54,045 bases of DNA from positions 1-54,045 of IMG/VR virus record IMGVR_UViG_3300017971_000341, one strand, 5' to 3'. The stretch comes from a virus. The position numbers and the translations under genes are program-made. Numbering within the stretch: position 1 is the first letter of the stretch; every line of letters begins with the position of its first letter. Under the pieces are notes generated by a model. The model did not search any database, was not told where the DNA came from, and saw only the letters and a program-made list of their open reading frames with translations. Below are positions 16,382 to 24,333 of the stretch, in pieces.

Positions 16382-18067
16382 ATGGGAAGACAGGCAGCAT
16401 TACTAGTTACAAATGAGGATCAAACGGAGAACGCAGTCTGGTCCACCAAGTACGTCAATGATCTGCCGGATTCTGCCTTTCTCCATGTCGAGTCTGGTGG
16501 CAAGAAGGACGAGGAAGGTAAGACCACTCCCAGGACCCTACGTCACTTCCCCTACAAGGATCAGAATGGAGAGGTGGACCTCCCGCACCTCAGGAATGCA
16601 CTAGCCAGGATTCCTCAGTCGAGTCTGTCTCAGGCCGTGAAGGACAAGACCACAGCGAAGGCAGAGAAGATCCTCGAGGAACAAAAGAAGAAGGCCACAA
16701 CTAATCAATTCTGCGTGGTCACTCTAAATTTGCAGGGAGCCAAGATCAGCTACAGGAAGCTCCAAGGCAATCAGTACTTGGTCGTGCCTATGGTCATGCT
16801 GGTAGAGGGAGTCCATGCAGGATCGAATGGCCCTCTGCTCTATCTTGGAGAGGACCTCTCCAAGACTCCAGAGATTTGGAATCACAAACCTGTAGTGGTC
16901 TACCACCCCCAAGACAATGGGGTGGGGATTTCTGCGTGCTCTCCTGACGTCCTCGAGGCTCAGGGCGTAGGAATGATCATGGGAGCCAAGTACGAAGGAG
17001 GGAAGCTCAAAGCAGAAGCATGGCTTGAAGAGGATCGCCTGGAGAAGGTAGACGATAGGGTTTTGGAGGCTCTCCGAAACGGAGAAATGATCGAGCTATC
17101 TACGGGTCTCTACACAGACGTGGAGTCCACAGAGGGGGATTGGAATGGTGAGAAGTATGTAGCGATAGCCCGAAACTATCGACCAGACCACTTGGCAATC
17201 CTCCCTGACTTGGTGGGGGCGTGCTCGATCGCTAAGGGTGGTGGGCTGCTCCGCAATGAGCAATCACACGACACGATCAGGGCGGACCTCTGCAGGGTTT
17301 TGCAGGACGAGCTGAATCACAATGATTGGTGGATTGACGCGGTTTTCTCTGACTTCGTGGTCTACTGCTCAAGCAACAAACTATACAAGCGTGGGTATTC
17401 GTCCACCGACACGGGGGTCTCTCTATTGGAGGGGGACCCGGTGGAGGTGGTGAGGGTGACTGAGTACCGTTCGGTGGACGGTCAGTACATAGGCAATGTG
17501 GAGGAGAGATCAGGCATGGACAAGGAGTTGTTTGTGGGCGATCTGATCTTGAATGGGGCATGGGAGGAGTCGGATCGACCCTTCCTCATGTCTCTGGAAG
17601 AGGATCAGCTGAAGAAGATCGGCCCCAAGAAGGATCCGACCGTGAACGAGGAACCTAAGACCAAGGACGAGGATCTGCCCAAGGAGGATCCAGTAGCCAA
17701 CAAGAGACCGAAGGAGGAATCAGTGAATAAGAGTCTCACGGTGGCGGACTACATTGCCAATGCGCCAGACGGAATTCGGGACATGCTGGCGTCTGGCCTC
17801 AGGGCTCACGAGGCAGAGAGGATTCGTCTGTCTGCTGTGATCAGCGCGAACGAGAAGAACACGTTCACGTCGGAGCAGCTTGAGGGCATGAATCTGGAGA
17901 CTCTCCAGGCAGTGGCCAATCTGGCTCGCGGTAAGCAGGAACAGGAGGAGAGCCTGTCTGTTCCTTCGTTCGCGGGACTGGCAGACGCTCTCATGGGGAA
18001 TCGGGGCGACACTAAGATCGAGCCTCTGAATCCTCCGGTCATGAACTTTGAAACGGCTGCCAAGTAG
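16382..18067 (+). CDS. Prohead protease (DUF2213-like) with extra N-terminal domain and likely scaffold tail
   Basis: 561 residues. Residues about 15-105 (NDLPDSAFLHVESG...LRHFPYKDQNGEVDLPHLRNALARI) match a small domain seen alone in other phages (DUF6582-like). The protease region (about 115-290) has EMIELSTGLYTDVE and NYRPDHLAILPDLVGACSIAKGGG, the DUF2213 signature with Ser and His in reach for catalysis. Residues about 410-460 are Lys/Glu/Pro-rich and the end is helical, suiting a scaffold part. It would cleave head proteins during maturation. The ATG follows GGGGGGAGGA closely; a TTG at 16370 is in frame but lies in the terminator T-run. Confidence 0.82.
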   Translation: MGRQAALLVTNEDQTENAVWSTKYVNDLPDSAFLHVESGGKKDEEGKTTPRTLRHFPYKDQNGEVDLPHLRNALARIPQSSLSQAVKDKTTAKAEKILEEQKKKATTNQFCVVTLNLQGAKISYRKLQGNQYLVVPMVMLVEGVHAGSNGPLLYLGEDLSKTPEIWNHKPVVVYHPQDNGVGISACSPDVLEAQGVGMIMGAKYEGGKLKAEAWLEEDRLEKVDDRVLEALRNGEMIELSTGLYTDVESTEGDWNGEKYVAIARNYRPDHLAILPDLVGACSIAKGGGLLRNEQSHDTIRADLCRVLQDELNHNDWWIDAVFSDFVVYCSSNKLYKRGYSSTDTGVSLLEGDPVEVVRVTEYRSVDGQYIGNVEERSGMDKELFVGDLILNGAWEESDRPFLMSLEEDQLKKIGPKKDPTVNEEPKTKDEDLPKEDPVANKRPKEESVNKSLTVADYIANAPDGIRDMLASGLRAHEAERIRLSAVISANEKNTFTSEQLEGMNLETLQAVANLARGKQEQEESLSVPSFAGLADALMGNRGDTKIEPLNPPVMNFETAAK

Positions 18068-18082
18068 GAAAGGAGGCAAGCT

Positions 18083-18517
18083 GTGGCTGACAATCAGATT
18101 CAACTGAGTGGCGATTACATTCGGGAGGAGGCTCTAGCTTCCGGGACCGTCTCTCCGGGAATGCTCTTGGAGCTGACCAGTGCCACGGCAGACACCGTGA
18201 AGGCTCATGCCACGCAGGGTGGAGAGCATGAACGGGCGTTTGCGGTGGAGGACAGCCTCCAGGGCAATGAGATAACGGACGATTACGCGAATGGAGCCCT
18301 GGTCCAGTACAACATTGTGCAGCCTGGTGCACGAGTCCAGGCTTTGCTCAAAGCTGGCGAGAGTGTCACCAAGGGTGACACTCTGATCAGTGGCGGGGAC
18401 GGGACCTTGATAGGTGATACGGGCAGTCCAGTTCAGAAGACTGCCATTGCTTTGGAGACCTTGGACCTGTCTGCTTCGGGCTCGTCCAACACGCTAATGG
18501 ACGTTCGAGTCCTGTAG
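18083..18517 (+). CDS. Capsid decoration protein
   Basis: 144 residues, beta-rich, with the pattern of small head decoration proteins located between protease and capsid genes: LASGTVSPGMLLELTSATADTVKAHA, then GGEHERAFAVEDSLQGNEI, YANGALVQYNIVQPGARVQALLKAG and VTKGDTLISGGDGTLI. Such proteins bind the outside of the mature capsid and stabilise it. GTG start with AAAGGAGG about seven bases upstream, 15 bases after the protease stop. Confidence 0.82.
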   Translation: MADNQIQLSGDYIREEALASGTVSPGMLLELTSATADTVKAHATQGGEHERAFAVEDSLQGNEITDDYANGALVQYNIVQPGARVQALLKAGESVTKGDTLISGGDGTLIGDTGSPVQKTAIALETLDLSASGSSNTLMDVRVL

Positions 18518-18532
18518 GAAGGGAGCAGAACC

Positions 18533-19579
18533 ATGGATTACATTCTGAACGGACAGGGAATGGGTGACGTCGCCTCGACGTTGATTCGGAACGGCATGGA
18601 CCCTGGAGTCCTCCGGCCATTTGAGGCACAGGACGGTAGGACGTACGTGACGCGCAACGGGATTGCAGTTCCGGTACTGAATGCTACTGCGAGCCTCAGA
18701 AGGGACGACTGGATTCAGATCGATCGGTCTGTGATCAAGGCTGCGCAACCTCGATTGAAGGCTGTGAGCGATCTTCGATCCCGTGGTCTCGAGTACACAA
18801 TCCCCAATGGTATGGGGAGGATAACTCTTGATCACGAGAAGATGGGCGACATTTCCGACGCGGCAATCAGCATGGACGGCATGCGAGAATCGAAGTCGGA
18901 TCAGCCTCAATTCGATCTGTCGAGTATTCCTCTTCCGATCATCCACAAGGACTTCCAATTGTCGGCGCGACAGGTCATGGCCTCGCGCAACGGTGGCAGT
19001 CCTTTGGATACGACGGGAGCGGAGTTGGCTGGTCGGAAGGTGGCAGAAAGTGCGGAGAAGCTGTTGATCGGTGCTCTCAGCACGTACACCTTTGGCGGAG
19101 GTACGATCTACGGCTACAAGAATTTCGCCAGTGCTTTGACCCGGACGATTACGTCTCCGACGGCATCTGGCTGGTCGGCTGCCACGACCCTGACCGAGGT
19201 CCTGCAAATGAGGCAGGACGCTTACGACGCGTATCACTACGGTCCGTTCGTGCTGTACGCGAGTCCTGCGTGGGATGTGTACATGGATGCAGATTACTCC
19301 ACTCAGTATCCAGGAGTGACCTTGCGCCAACGGATCCAGAATGTGGAGGAAATCGAGGTTTGCAGGACTCTGGATTACCAGGGGACTGGCTACACCTTGA
19401 TCCTCGTGCAGATGACCTCAGACGTCGCGCGCATGCTGATTGGTATGGAGATCCAGACCGTCCAGTGGGAGTCCAAGGGTGGAATGCAGCTCAATTTTAA
19501 GGTGATGGGCATTCTGGTGCCTCACCTGCGAGCTGATATCAACGGCAACACTGGGATTGTTTACGGGAGCACTGCGTAG
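18533..19579 (+). CDS. Major capsid protein (HK97-like fold)
   Basis: 348 residues. Gene order (protease, decoration protein, this gene) and features point to the capsid: an N-terminal arm, IPLPIIHKDFQLSARQVMASRNGG, AGRKVAESAEKLLIGALSTYTFGGGTIYG, the LYASPAWDVYMDADYSTQYPG segment and a C-terminal beta part with VWESKG-like QWESKGGMQLNFKVMGI. It resembles the encapsulin/linocin-related capsid group. No propeptide is evident, so the protease may act on its own tail or on minor proteins. GGGAGCAG lies before the ATG. A strong hairpin follows 14 bases after the stop. Confidence 0.93.
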   Translation: MDYILNGQGMGDVASTLIRNGMDPGVLRPFEAQDGRTYVTRNGIAVPVLNATASLRRDDWIQIDRSVIKAAQPRLKAVSDLRSRGLEYTIPNGMGRITLDHEKMGDISDAAISMDGMRESKSDQPQFDLSSIPLPIIHKDFQLSARQVMASRNGGSPLDTTGAELAGRKVAESAEKLLIGALSTYTFGGGTIYGYKNFASALTRTITSPTASGWSAATTLTEVLQMRQDAYDAYHYGPFVLYASPAWDVYMDADYSTQYPGVTLRQRIQNVEEIEVCRTLDYQGTGYTLILVQMTSDVARMLIGMEIQTVQWESKGGMQLNFKVMGILVPHLRADINGNTGIVYGSTA

Positions 19580-19592
19580 GCTAGACAAGGAT

Positions 19593-19627
19593 CCCCAGGG
19601 TTGAGACCTCCCCACTCAACCCTGGGG
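19593..19627 (+). terminator. GC-rich hairpin after the major capsid gene
   Basis: A perfect 13-bp stem: CCCCAGGGTTGAG (19593-19605) and CTCAACCCTGGGG (19615-19627) with a nine-base loop, followed by TGTCTTGT. The T-run is broken, so termination may be partial; it may also protect the 3' end of capsid mRNA. A sister hairpin with the same CCCAGGG core follows the tail tube gene at 23916. Confidence 0.75.
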
Positions 19628-19657
19628 TGTCTTGTATGGGGAGAGGGAAGGACACGT

Positions 19658-20074
19658 GTGAAATTCAAGGTGTTGGGCCCAAAGCATAGTCAGTACGGTA
19701 AGACCTACAAGACGGGTGACATTATTCTGACCGGTATGGATCTGGAGAAGATGTTCGGCAAGAACAGATTCGCCAGGGTAGATTTGATACCTGATCCGAA
19801 TCCTGATCCGGTGTTCGTGACCACTACTCCGGTCAAACCAGAGCCCGAGAAGATCAAACCAGAGCCCGAGAAGAAAGAATCCAAGACTGTGAAGGGGAAG
19901 GGGACTCTCTGCACGGCGAGTTTTCCTCTGGCTGTAGAGGAGTGTTTTTGCGTGTACAGGAGAGGTGGTTGGTACCACGTTTTCGAGGACGAGCATTCTG
20001 ATTCTCCGCTGAACGAGAAGGGGATCAAGAAGGCTCATGTGGACGCATTCATAAGGGAGTACCTTGAGGGGTAA
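19658..20074 (+). CDS. Hypothetical protein after capsid gene, with KPEPEK repeats
   Basis: 138 residues. N-terminal VKFKVLGPKHSQYGKTYKTGDII looks like a small beta-barrel domain; the centre has two copies of IKPEPEK/VKPEPEK (about residues 61-75); the C-terminus (CFCVYRRGGWYHVFEDEH) is a separate small domain. No family recognised; similarly placed proteins can be head-tail or decoration factors. GTG start with GGGAAGGA seven bases upstream, in a leader that is nearly the same as that of the gene at 23977. Confidence 0.65.
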   Translation: MKFKVLGPKHSQYGKTYKTGDIILTGMDLEKMFGKNRFARVDLIPDPNPDPVFVTTTPVKPEPEKIKPEPEKKESKTVKGKGTLCTASFPLAVEECFCVYRRGGWYHVFEDEHSDSPLNEKGIKKAHVDAFIREYLEG

Positions 20075-20738
20075 GCTCCCTACGTTTTGGACTCCTGATC
20101 CGATCTGGGAAGGGGAGGACTGCTATGTCATTGGTGGTGGTCCTTCCTTACGTGGATTTGATTGGGGATTACTCAGAGGACAGAACACGATCGGCTGCAA
20201 TTCTGCGTTTCTGCTAGGCTCGCATGTTTGCAAGATTGTGATCTTCGGCGATTTCATTTGGTGGGAGAAGATTGGACGCGACTGTCTCCAGGAATACGGG
20301 GGTCTGGTCGTGAGCATTCTTCCCCCCTCCAGCAGCCAGGCTGTATCCGAGATCCCTTGGGTACTCTCCATGGATCGTAATGGTGGAGAGGTCTCCAGAG
20401 ACAAGCTGTGTTGGGCCGATAACGTTGGAGCGGCTGCGTTGAATCTAGCTCTGATACTAGGAGCACGGCGTGTTTTCCTGCTCGGATTCGATATGCAGCT
20501 TGGTCCCAAAGACGAGAAGACTGGCAGGGATCCGGGGAGGGCTAATTGGCATGATTGTCGGTGCGAGCCGGCTAGAGCAGAAGCATACCCAAGATTCCTG
20601 CGCGGATTCCCGCGTGTTGCAGATTCGATTCGACGTGTGTTTCCGGGTCGAGAGATCTACAACGTCACAGACGGAAGCAGCAAGCTAGACGTGTTTCCCA
20701 AGATCACTCTGGGAAGCACTCCAATTGGGGAGGACTAA
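20064..20738 (+). CDS. MptE/DUF115-like Rossmann protein, possible glycosyltransferase
   Basis: 224 residues. CYVIGGGPSLRGFDWGLL near the start is a nucleotide-binding-like loop of the DUF115/MptE group; NTIGCNSAFLLG, KIVIFGDFIWW, then NVGAAALNLALILGARRVFLLGFDMQL complete the pattern that these proteins share with sialyltransferase-like glycosyltransferases. A role in modifying a virion or cell-surface glycan is inferred. The TTG start has GGGAG four bases upstream and overlaps the previous gene by 11 bases. The same GNG/GGG-then-N pattern recurs in the GT29-like protein at 38689. Confidence 0.65.
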   Translation: MRGKLPTFWTPDPIWEGEDCYVIGGGPSLRGFDWGLLRGQNTIGCNSAFLLGSHVCKIVIFGDFIWWEKIGRDCLQEYGGLVVSILPPSSSQAVSEIPWVLSMDRNGGEVSRDKLCWADNVGAAALNLALILGARRVFLLGFDMQLGPKDEKTGRDPGRANWHDCRCEPARAEAYPRFLRGFPRVADSIRRVFPGREIYNVTDGSSKLDVFPKITLGSTPIGED

Positions 20739-20740
20739 TC

Positions 20741-21082
20741 ATGGAAGAGCAACAGAGCATTGGATCCTTGGTGTGGTTATTTGTAAACAGTCCAGTAGGT
20801 CTCACGATTGTTGGATCTGTTTTGGTCTGGATTCTGGGGATGGTGTTCAGGCAGAAACCCACTTGGCAAAAGATCTACGACGAGCACAAGGGTCTACTGG
20901 TAGACGCAGTCAAGCACGCAGAGAGAGCGATACCAGACGACACCGAGAACAAGGCAGCAGCCAGGGCAGACGCCGCTCTGAAATTCGTCCTCAAGGTCCA
21001 ATCCCACCTTGGAGGCAGGCAGAAGGCAGTGAAGGAAGCAATCAATGCAGCTCACAACGTGGTGGAGAGGAAGGAGCGGTAG
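20741..21082 (+). CDS. Membrane protein, possible holin
   Basis: 113 residues with one clear membrane segment near the N-terminus (SPVGLTIVGSVLVWILGMVF) and a basic, helical C-terminal part. This arrangement fits small holin-like or anchored phage proteins. GGGGAGGACTAATC precedes the ATG. It opens a run of three small membrane or lipoprotein genes that sit, unusually, between the capsid and connector genes. No endolysin is seen nearby, so the lysis role is a guess. Confidence 0.55.
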   Translation: MEEQQSIGSLVWLFVNSPVGLTIVGSVLVWILGMVFRQKPTWQKIYDEHKGLLVDAVKHAERAIPDDTENKAAARADAALKFVLKVQSHLGGRQKAVKEAINAAHNVVERKER

Positions 21083-21243
21083 TGGGTTGGATCTCTCCCA
21101 TTGTCTTGGCTCTTGTCGCTGTACTGAAGGTGTTCTTCGGCACGGACAAGTTGCAGAAGAGGACTGTAGAGCACCCAGAGCCACATATTGAGGTCACTGG
21201 TGGACAGACTGACGTTGAGCGTTTGGCCGATCTTGGTTTGTAG
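21082..21243 (+). CDS. Small membrane protein overlapping a lipoprotein gene (possible inner spanin)
   Basis: 53 residues from GTG 21082, which overlaps the previous stop (TAGTG) and has GGAAGGAG about six bases upstream. The N-terminus is a membrane segment (WISPIVLALVAVLKVFF) followed by a charged tail. Its last 44 bases are overlapped in another frame by the lipoprotein gene at 21200. Overlapping membrane/lipoprotein pairs are typical of Rz/Rz1 spanins, but this partner is much shorter than known Rz proteins. Confidence 0.5.
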   Translation: MGWISPIVLALVAVLKVFFGTDKLQKRTVEHPEPHIEVTGGQTDVERLADLGL

Positions 21244-21511
21244 CCTCCTTGTTGGCTGCTCTGGATTCACTCTGGGGCCAACTGTGGAGGAGCGAGCTGT
21301 GATTGTCAGGAGTGGGACGGCAATAGAGTGTCTAGAGAATACGGAGGTCAGGGCTCGTGTACTAGCTGGTGACGGAGAGTCCAAGGTGTTCGATCAAGAC
21401 GTGGGTGGTTGGATCATGATGCACCCGGACCATTGGGAAGCGCTGAAGAGAGAGATCCAAAGATTGCGCGGGACAGGCAAGAGGGAAGAGGGCAATGGCG
21501 AGGACCACTAG
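21200..21511 (+). CDS. Putative lipoprotein
   Basis: 103 residues from the GTG at 21200, which has GAGG six bases upstream; a TTG at 21188 is also in frame. The N-terminus is a signal peptide with lipobox LLVGC (RLTLSVWPILVCSLLVGC), after which the mature part is soluble and charged. It would be anchored to a membrane by its lipid. It overlaps the membrane protein before it and the connector gene after it. A role as outer spanin or surface protein is possible. Confidence 0.6.
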   Translation: MDRLTLSVWPILVCSLLVGCSGFTLGPTVEERAVIVRSGTAIECLENTEVRARVLAGDGESKVFDQDVGGWIMMHPDHWEALKREIQRLRGTGKREEGNGEDH

Positions 21512-21902
21512 CACAGCTGTCGAGGGAATCATAGAGGTCGATTCCACGATCTCTCTGACACCATTCATAGAGGTGGCGAACGCTTTGGTCACTGAGCTGT
21601 GCTCCGATTCGAGCTACACAGACGCCAGGCTAGAGCTGATTGAGCGTTGGTTGTCAGCCCACTTCTACGCGGTCCGGGATCTACGCACGGCTAGCGAGCG
21701 TGCAGGCAAAGTAGGCGCGTCTTATCAGCACAAGGTGGATTTGAATCTAGCCGTGACTGTCTATGGCCAGCAGGCAATGCTGATCGACACAGACGGCAAT
21801 TTAGCGGCACTGAACGCGAAGGTGGCTCAAGGAGGGGGCCGAACGGTTGGGGTCACGTGGCTTGGTACTGGAGACAGTGAGGGCAACGATGACACTGATT
21901 AA
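21495..21902 (+). CDS. Head-tail adaptor/connector protein
   Basis: 135 residues. YTDARLELIERWLSAHFYAVRDLRTASERAGKVGASYQHKV, then LAVTVYGQQAMLIDTDGNLAAL matches the helical head-tail adaptor family that docks under the portal. The ATG has GAAGAGGG close upstream and overlaps the lipoprotein gene by 17 bases. It starts the connector set (adaptor, head closure, gp10-like, tail terminator). Confidence 0.8.
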   Translation: MARTTSTAVEGIIEVDSTISLTPFIEVANALVTELCSDSSYTDARLELIERWLSAHFYAVRDLRTASERAGKVGASYQHKVDLNLAVTVYGQQAMLIDTDGNLAALNAKVAQGGGRTVGVTWLGTGDSEGNDDTD

Positions 21903-21911
21903 GAGTAGTTC

Positions 21912-22277
21912 ATGACGGTAGACGAACTGTGGAAGATTGGGTTTCGCAGCGTACTTGCGGTCTTGGTTGGACTGGTCGCATGGATCGTAAAAGTGACCCT
22001 GGGGAATCGTGAGAGATCAGCGATCCAAGAGCAGAAGCTTGCGACTTTGGAGGGGAGGCTCTCAGACTTGGAGGAGGAGCAGGTCAGGAAGGAGGACATT
22101 CGAGTACTCCTGAAAGAGGTAATGATCGAGAGGGATAACACGCTGTGTTTGATTGTCAAGCAGGCGGTTACTGAGGGAGTGGCCAATTGTAGGAGACAGC
22201 GTAGGGAGGAAATGACAGAGGAGGTGGAGCTAATAGTCCGTCGAATCCTAGAGAGTAGCCATGGCGGCCGCGACTGA
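21912..22277 (+). CDS. Membrane-anchored coiled-coil protein
   Basis: 121 residues. An N-terminal membrane segment (FRSVLAVLVGLVAWIVKVTL) is followed by a long charged helix (QEQKLATLEGRLSDLEEEQVRKEDIRVLLKEVM), a likely coiled coil. This layout is that of an inner spanin or an anchored accessory protein. Its presence inside the connector block is unusual. It overlaps the head closure gene by 17 bases. Confidence 0.6.
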   Translation: MTVDELWKIGFRSVLAVLVGLVAWIVKVTLGNRERSAIQEQKLATLEGRLSDLEEEQVRKEDIRVLLKEVMIERDNTLCLIVKQAVTEGVANCRRQRREEMTEEVELIVRRILESSHGGRD

Positions 22278-22629
22278 CAACATAGGAATCGCTGTCAAGA
22301 CTATGCGTCAGACAGCAGTCTACTGGGCTCCCACAGGATCCCACGACGCTAATGGACAGCCCACGTACGAGACTCCAGAGGAGATCTCGTGCAGGTGGGA
22401 CGACGTGGCAGAGGAATTCATAACAGCCACTGGATCTAGGGAGCTGTCAAGAGCCCAGCTGATTGTGGACAGGGATCTAGAGGTCACTGGAATGATTCTC
22501 CTGGGGACTTTGGGATCTTCGATCGATCAAGCAGACCCCCACGCCAATGTGGGGGCCTGGGAGATCAGGCAGACGGCCAAGACACCCAGTCTGAGAGGCA
22601 CCAAGTACCTTAGGGAGGCGATTCTCTAA
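22261..22629 (+). CDS. Head closure protein (head-tail stopper)
   Basis: 122 residues. TAVYWAPTGSHDANGQPTYETPEEISCRWDD, then ATGSRELSRAQLIVDRDLEVTGMILLG matches the beta-barrel head closure/stopper family that seals the portal after packaging. It follows the adaptor and overlaps the gp10-like gene by one base, as usual in siphoviruses. Confidence 0.82.
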   Translation: MAAATDNIGIAVKTMRQTAVYWAPTGSHDANGQPTYETPEEISCRWDDVAEEFITATGSRELSRAQLIVDRDLEVTGMILLGTLGSSIDQADPHANVGAWEIRQTAKTPSLRGTKYLREAIL

Positions 22630-23054
22630 TGGCCTCCCTGGTGAAGATTGACGGGGTGAGGGACATTCAGCGGAATTTGTGTAAGGCGGATTCGCGAATT
22701 CGCAAGGCTCTTGAGAGAGGAGTGGTCAAAGCTGGTTTGTACATTCAGCGGGAGAGTCAGCGGATTGTTCCCGTGGACACTGGAAATCTCAAAGCGTCTG
22801 CATTCACTCGGAAGATCGGCAGCGGAGTGAAATTCGACGTGATTGTGGGGTACACAGCCAGCTACGCAATCTATGTTCACGAGAACATAGAAGAGAAGAA
22901 CAAGGGAGAGCCCAGACCACGTAGGAGAGGAGTGGATAGAGGCAACTTCTGGGATCCTCCGGGCAGAGGACAATCCAAATTCCTCGAGACTCCTGCTAGA
23001 GAAGGCAAGCGAAGGTTGATTCAGATCGTGAGGAAAGAGGCGGAGAGGTTGTGA
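22629..23054 (+). CDS. HK97 gp10-like neck/tail completion protein
   Basis: 141 residues. Pattern of the family: KALERGVVKAGLYIQRESQRIVPVDTGNLKASAF, then VGYTASYAIYVHENIE, and at the end KFLETPAREGKRRLIQIV. Proteins of this group join heads to tails. It overlaps neighbouring genes by one base upstream and four bases downstream (GTGA). Confidence 0.9.
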   Translation: MASLVKIDGVRDIQRNLCKADSRIRKALERGVVKAGLYIQRESQRIVPVDTGNLKASAFTRKIGSGVKFDVIVGYTASYAIYVHENIEEKNKGEPRPRRRGVDRGNFWDPPGRGQSKFLETPAREGKRRLIQIVRKEAERL

Positions 23055-23482
23055 TCACCCATTCTCCAGCTGCAATCATTGCTGACTTCCTGATTGCTGA
23101 AGGAGTCTTTACGGATCCCAGTGCTGATTCGAGCTGGCCACTCTTCATAGCTCACGAGCCAAACAGTCCAGACGAATGCGGAACGATCTACACCACCACA
23201 GGAGTAGACGACGGGCGGTTAATGACGGGGGTCAATATCCTCCACCATGGGATTCAGATTCGGGTGAGAGGAGACGACTACGACGCAGCGTGGCTGCAGT
23301 TGCAGGACGCATTGGATTCTTTGGAGGGACTGAACAACGAATCAGTTGTGATTGATTCCTCAACGTATACGGTGTTCAACACAAGTCAGACTGGACCTGC
23401 TATTCCCCTGGGTGTGGAGCCTGGGACCAGGCGCAGGTTCCTATTCACTGCCAATCTTTTGGTCTCCTTGAGGGAGGAATAG
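23051..23482 (+). CDS. Tail terminator protein
   Basis: 143 residues. ITHSPAAIIADFLIAEGV at the start, GVNILHHGIQIRVRGDDYDAAWLQLQDALDSLEGL in the middle and RRRFLFTANLLVSLREE at the end give the short alpha/beta fold of tail terminators that cap the tail tube. GTG start overlapping the gp10-like gene; the tail tube gene follows two bases later. Confidence 0.82.
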   Translation: MITHSPAAIIADFLIAEGVFTDPSADSSWPLFIAHEPNSPDECGTIYTTTGVDDGRLMTGVNILHHGIQIRVRGDDYDAAWLQLQDALDSLEGLNNESVVIDSSTYTVFNTSQTGPAIPLGVEPGTRRRFLFTANLLVSLREE

Positions 23483-23484
23483 CA

Positions 23485-23907
23485 ATGGCGAGGATGGACG
23501 ACGGATTCGCAACCCTGATCACGTTCGACGAAGATTCGGATGTGCAACTTTGGGAGAAGGAGGTCTCTCCTCCGGGTGTCTCTGGTGGAGGAGCAAACGA
23601 CACGACCACCATGCAAAACACAGCATGGCGTACCATGTCTCCTAAGCAGCTGAAGACACTCACGCCTAGTAGTTTGGTGGCTGCTTACGATCCAGCCGTG
23701 TACGACGAAATCGTCACCATGTGCAATGTCAATCAGCAGATCACGGTAACATTCCCGGACAGCTCCACGTTGGTCTTCTGGGGTTGGATCGACGAGTTCA
23801 CTCCGAATCGGATCGTGGAAGGAGAGCAACCAACGGCTGAGGTCACAATCGTGCCCAGCAACCAGAATGGGAGTGGAGTAGAGACTGCGCCGTCCTACTC
23901 TGCTTAA
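23485..23907 (+). CDS. Major tail (tube) protein
   Basis: 140 residues. It has the beta-rich pattern of small siphovirus tube proteins: DGFATLITFDEDSDVQLWEKEVSPPGVSGG near the start, then QITVTFPDSSTLVFWGWIDEFTPN and EGEQPTAEVTIVPSN. It comes after the terminator and before the chaperone, the standard place. It stacks in rings to form the tail tube. A strong hairpin follows the stop. Confidence 0.88.
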   Translation: MARMDDGFATLITFDEDSDVQLWEKEVSPPGVSGGGANDTTTMQNTAWRTMSPKQLKTLTPSSLVAAYDPAVYDEIVTMCNVNQQITVTFPDSSTLVFWGWIDEFTPNRIVEGEQPTAEVTIVPSNQNGSGVETAPSYSA

Positions 23908-23915
23908 TCAGGAAT

Positions 23916-23949
23916 CCCTGGGGTGGGGGATCCCCTCCCCACCCCAGGG
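23916..23949 (+). terminator. GC-rich hairpin after the tail tube gene
   Basis: A perfect 13-bp stem: CCCTGGGGTGGGG (23916-23928) with CCCCACCCCAGGG (23937-23949), followed by TTGCTAT. It likely lowers read-through into the tail chaperone or stabilises tube mRNA. It resembles the hairpin after the capsid gene, and the leader that follows (GGGAAGGACACG) is shared. Confidence 0.75.
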
Positions 23950-23976
23950 TTGCTATAGGGGAAGGGAAGGACACGC

Positions 23977-24333
23977 ATGGAAGAACTGAGATTTGATCTG
24001 GATCGTAAAGAGCTACCGATTGTATTGGAGGGAGCTAGTGAACGCTTGCATTTGGTTCTGCGAGAGCTAACCGGAAAGGATCGAGACAAGTATCTCTCCT
24101 CGCTGTCTGGGAGAATGCGATTCGACGCCAGCGGTCAGCCAATCGGCTTAAAGAGCTTTGATGGTCTGCAGTCTGGTCTCCTCTCTCTGTGTCTATACGA
24201 CGATCAGGGGAATCGGATCAAGCGAAGCTCCATTGAGGAATGGCCAGCAAGCACTCAGACTAGGATCTTCGAAAAGGCCCAAGAGATTAACGCCCTCAAT
24301 CAAGAGGCTGTGGACCTCGCGGGAAACGACTAA
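23977..24333 (+). CDS. Tail assembly chaperone, short form (G-like)
   Basis: 118 residues. ELRFDLDRKELPIVLEGASERLHLVLRELTGKDRDKYLSSL is the start pattern of G-type tail chaperones. It coats the tape measure before tube assembly. The ATG has GGGAAGGA seven bases upstream. Near the end of the frame lies the slippery sequence GGGAAAC, two codons before the stop, which lets a fraction of ribosomes make the longer GT form. Confidence 0.88.
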   Translation: MEELRFDLDRKELPIVLEGASERLHLVLRELTGKDRDKYLSSLSGRMRFDASGQPIGLKSFDGLQSGLLSLCLYDDQGNRIKRSSIEEWPASTQTRIFEKAQEINALNQEAVDLAGND

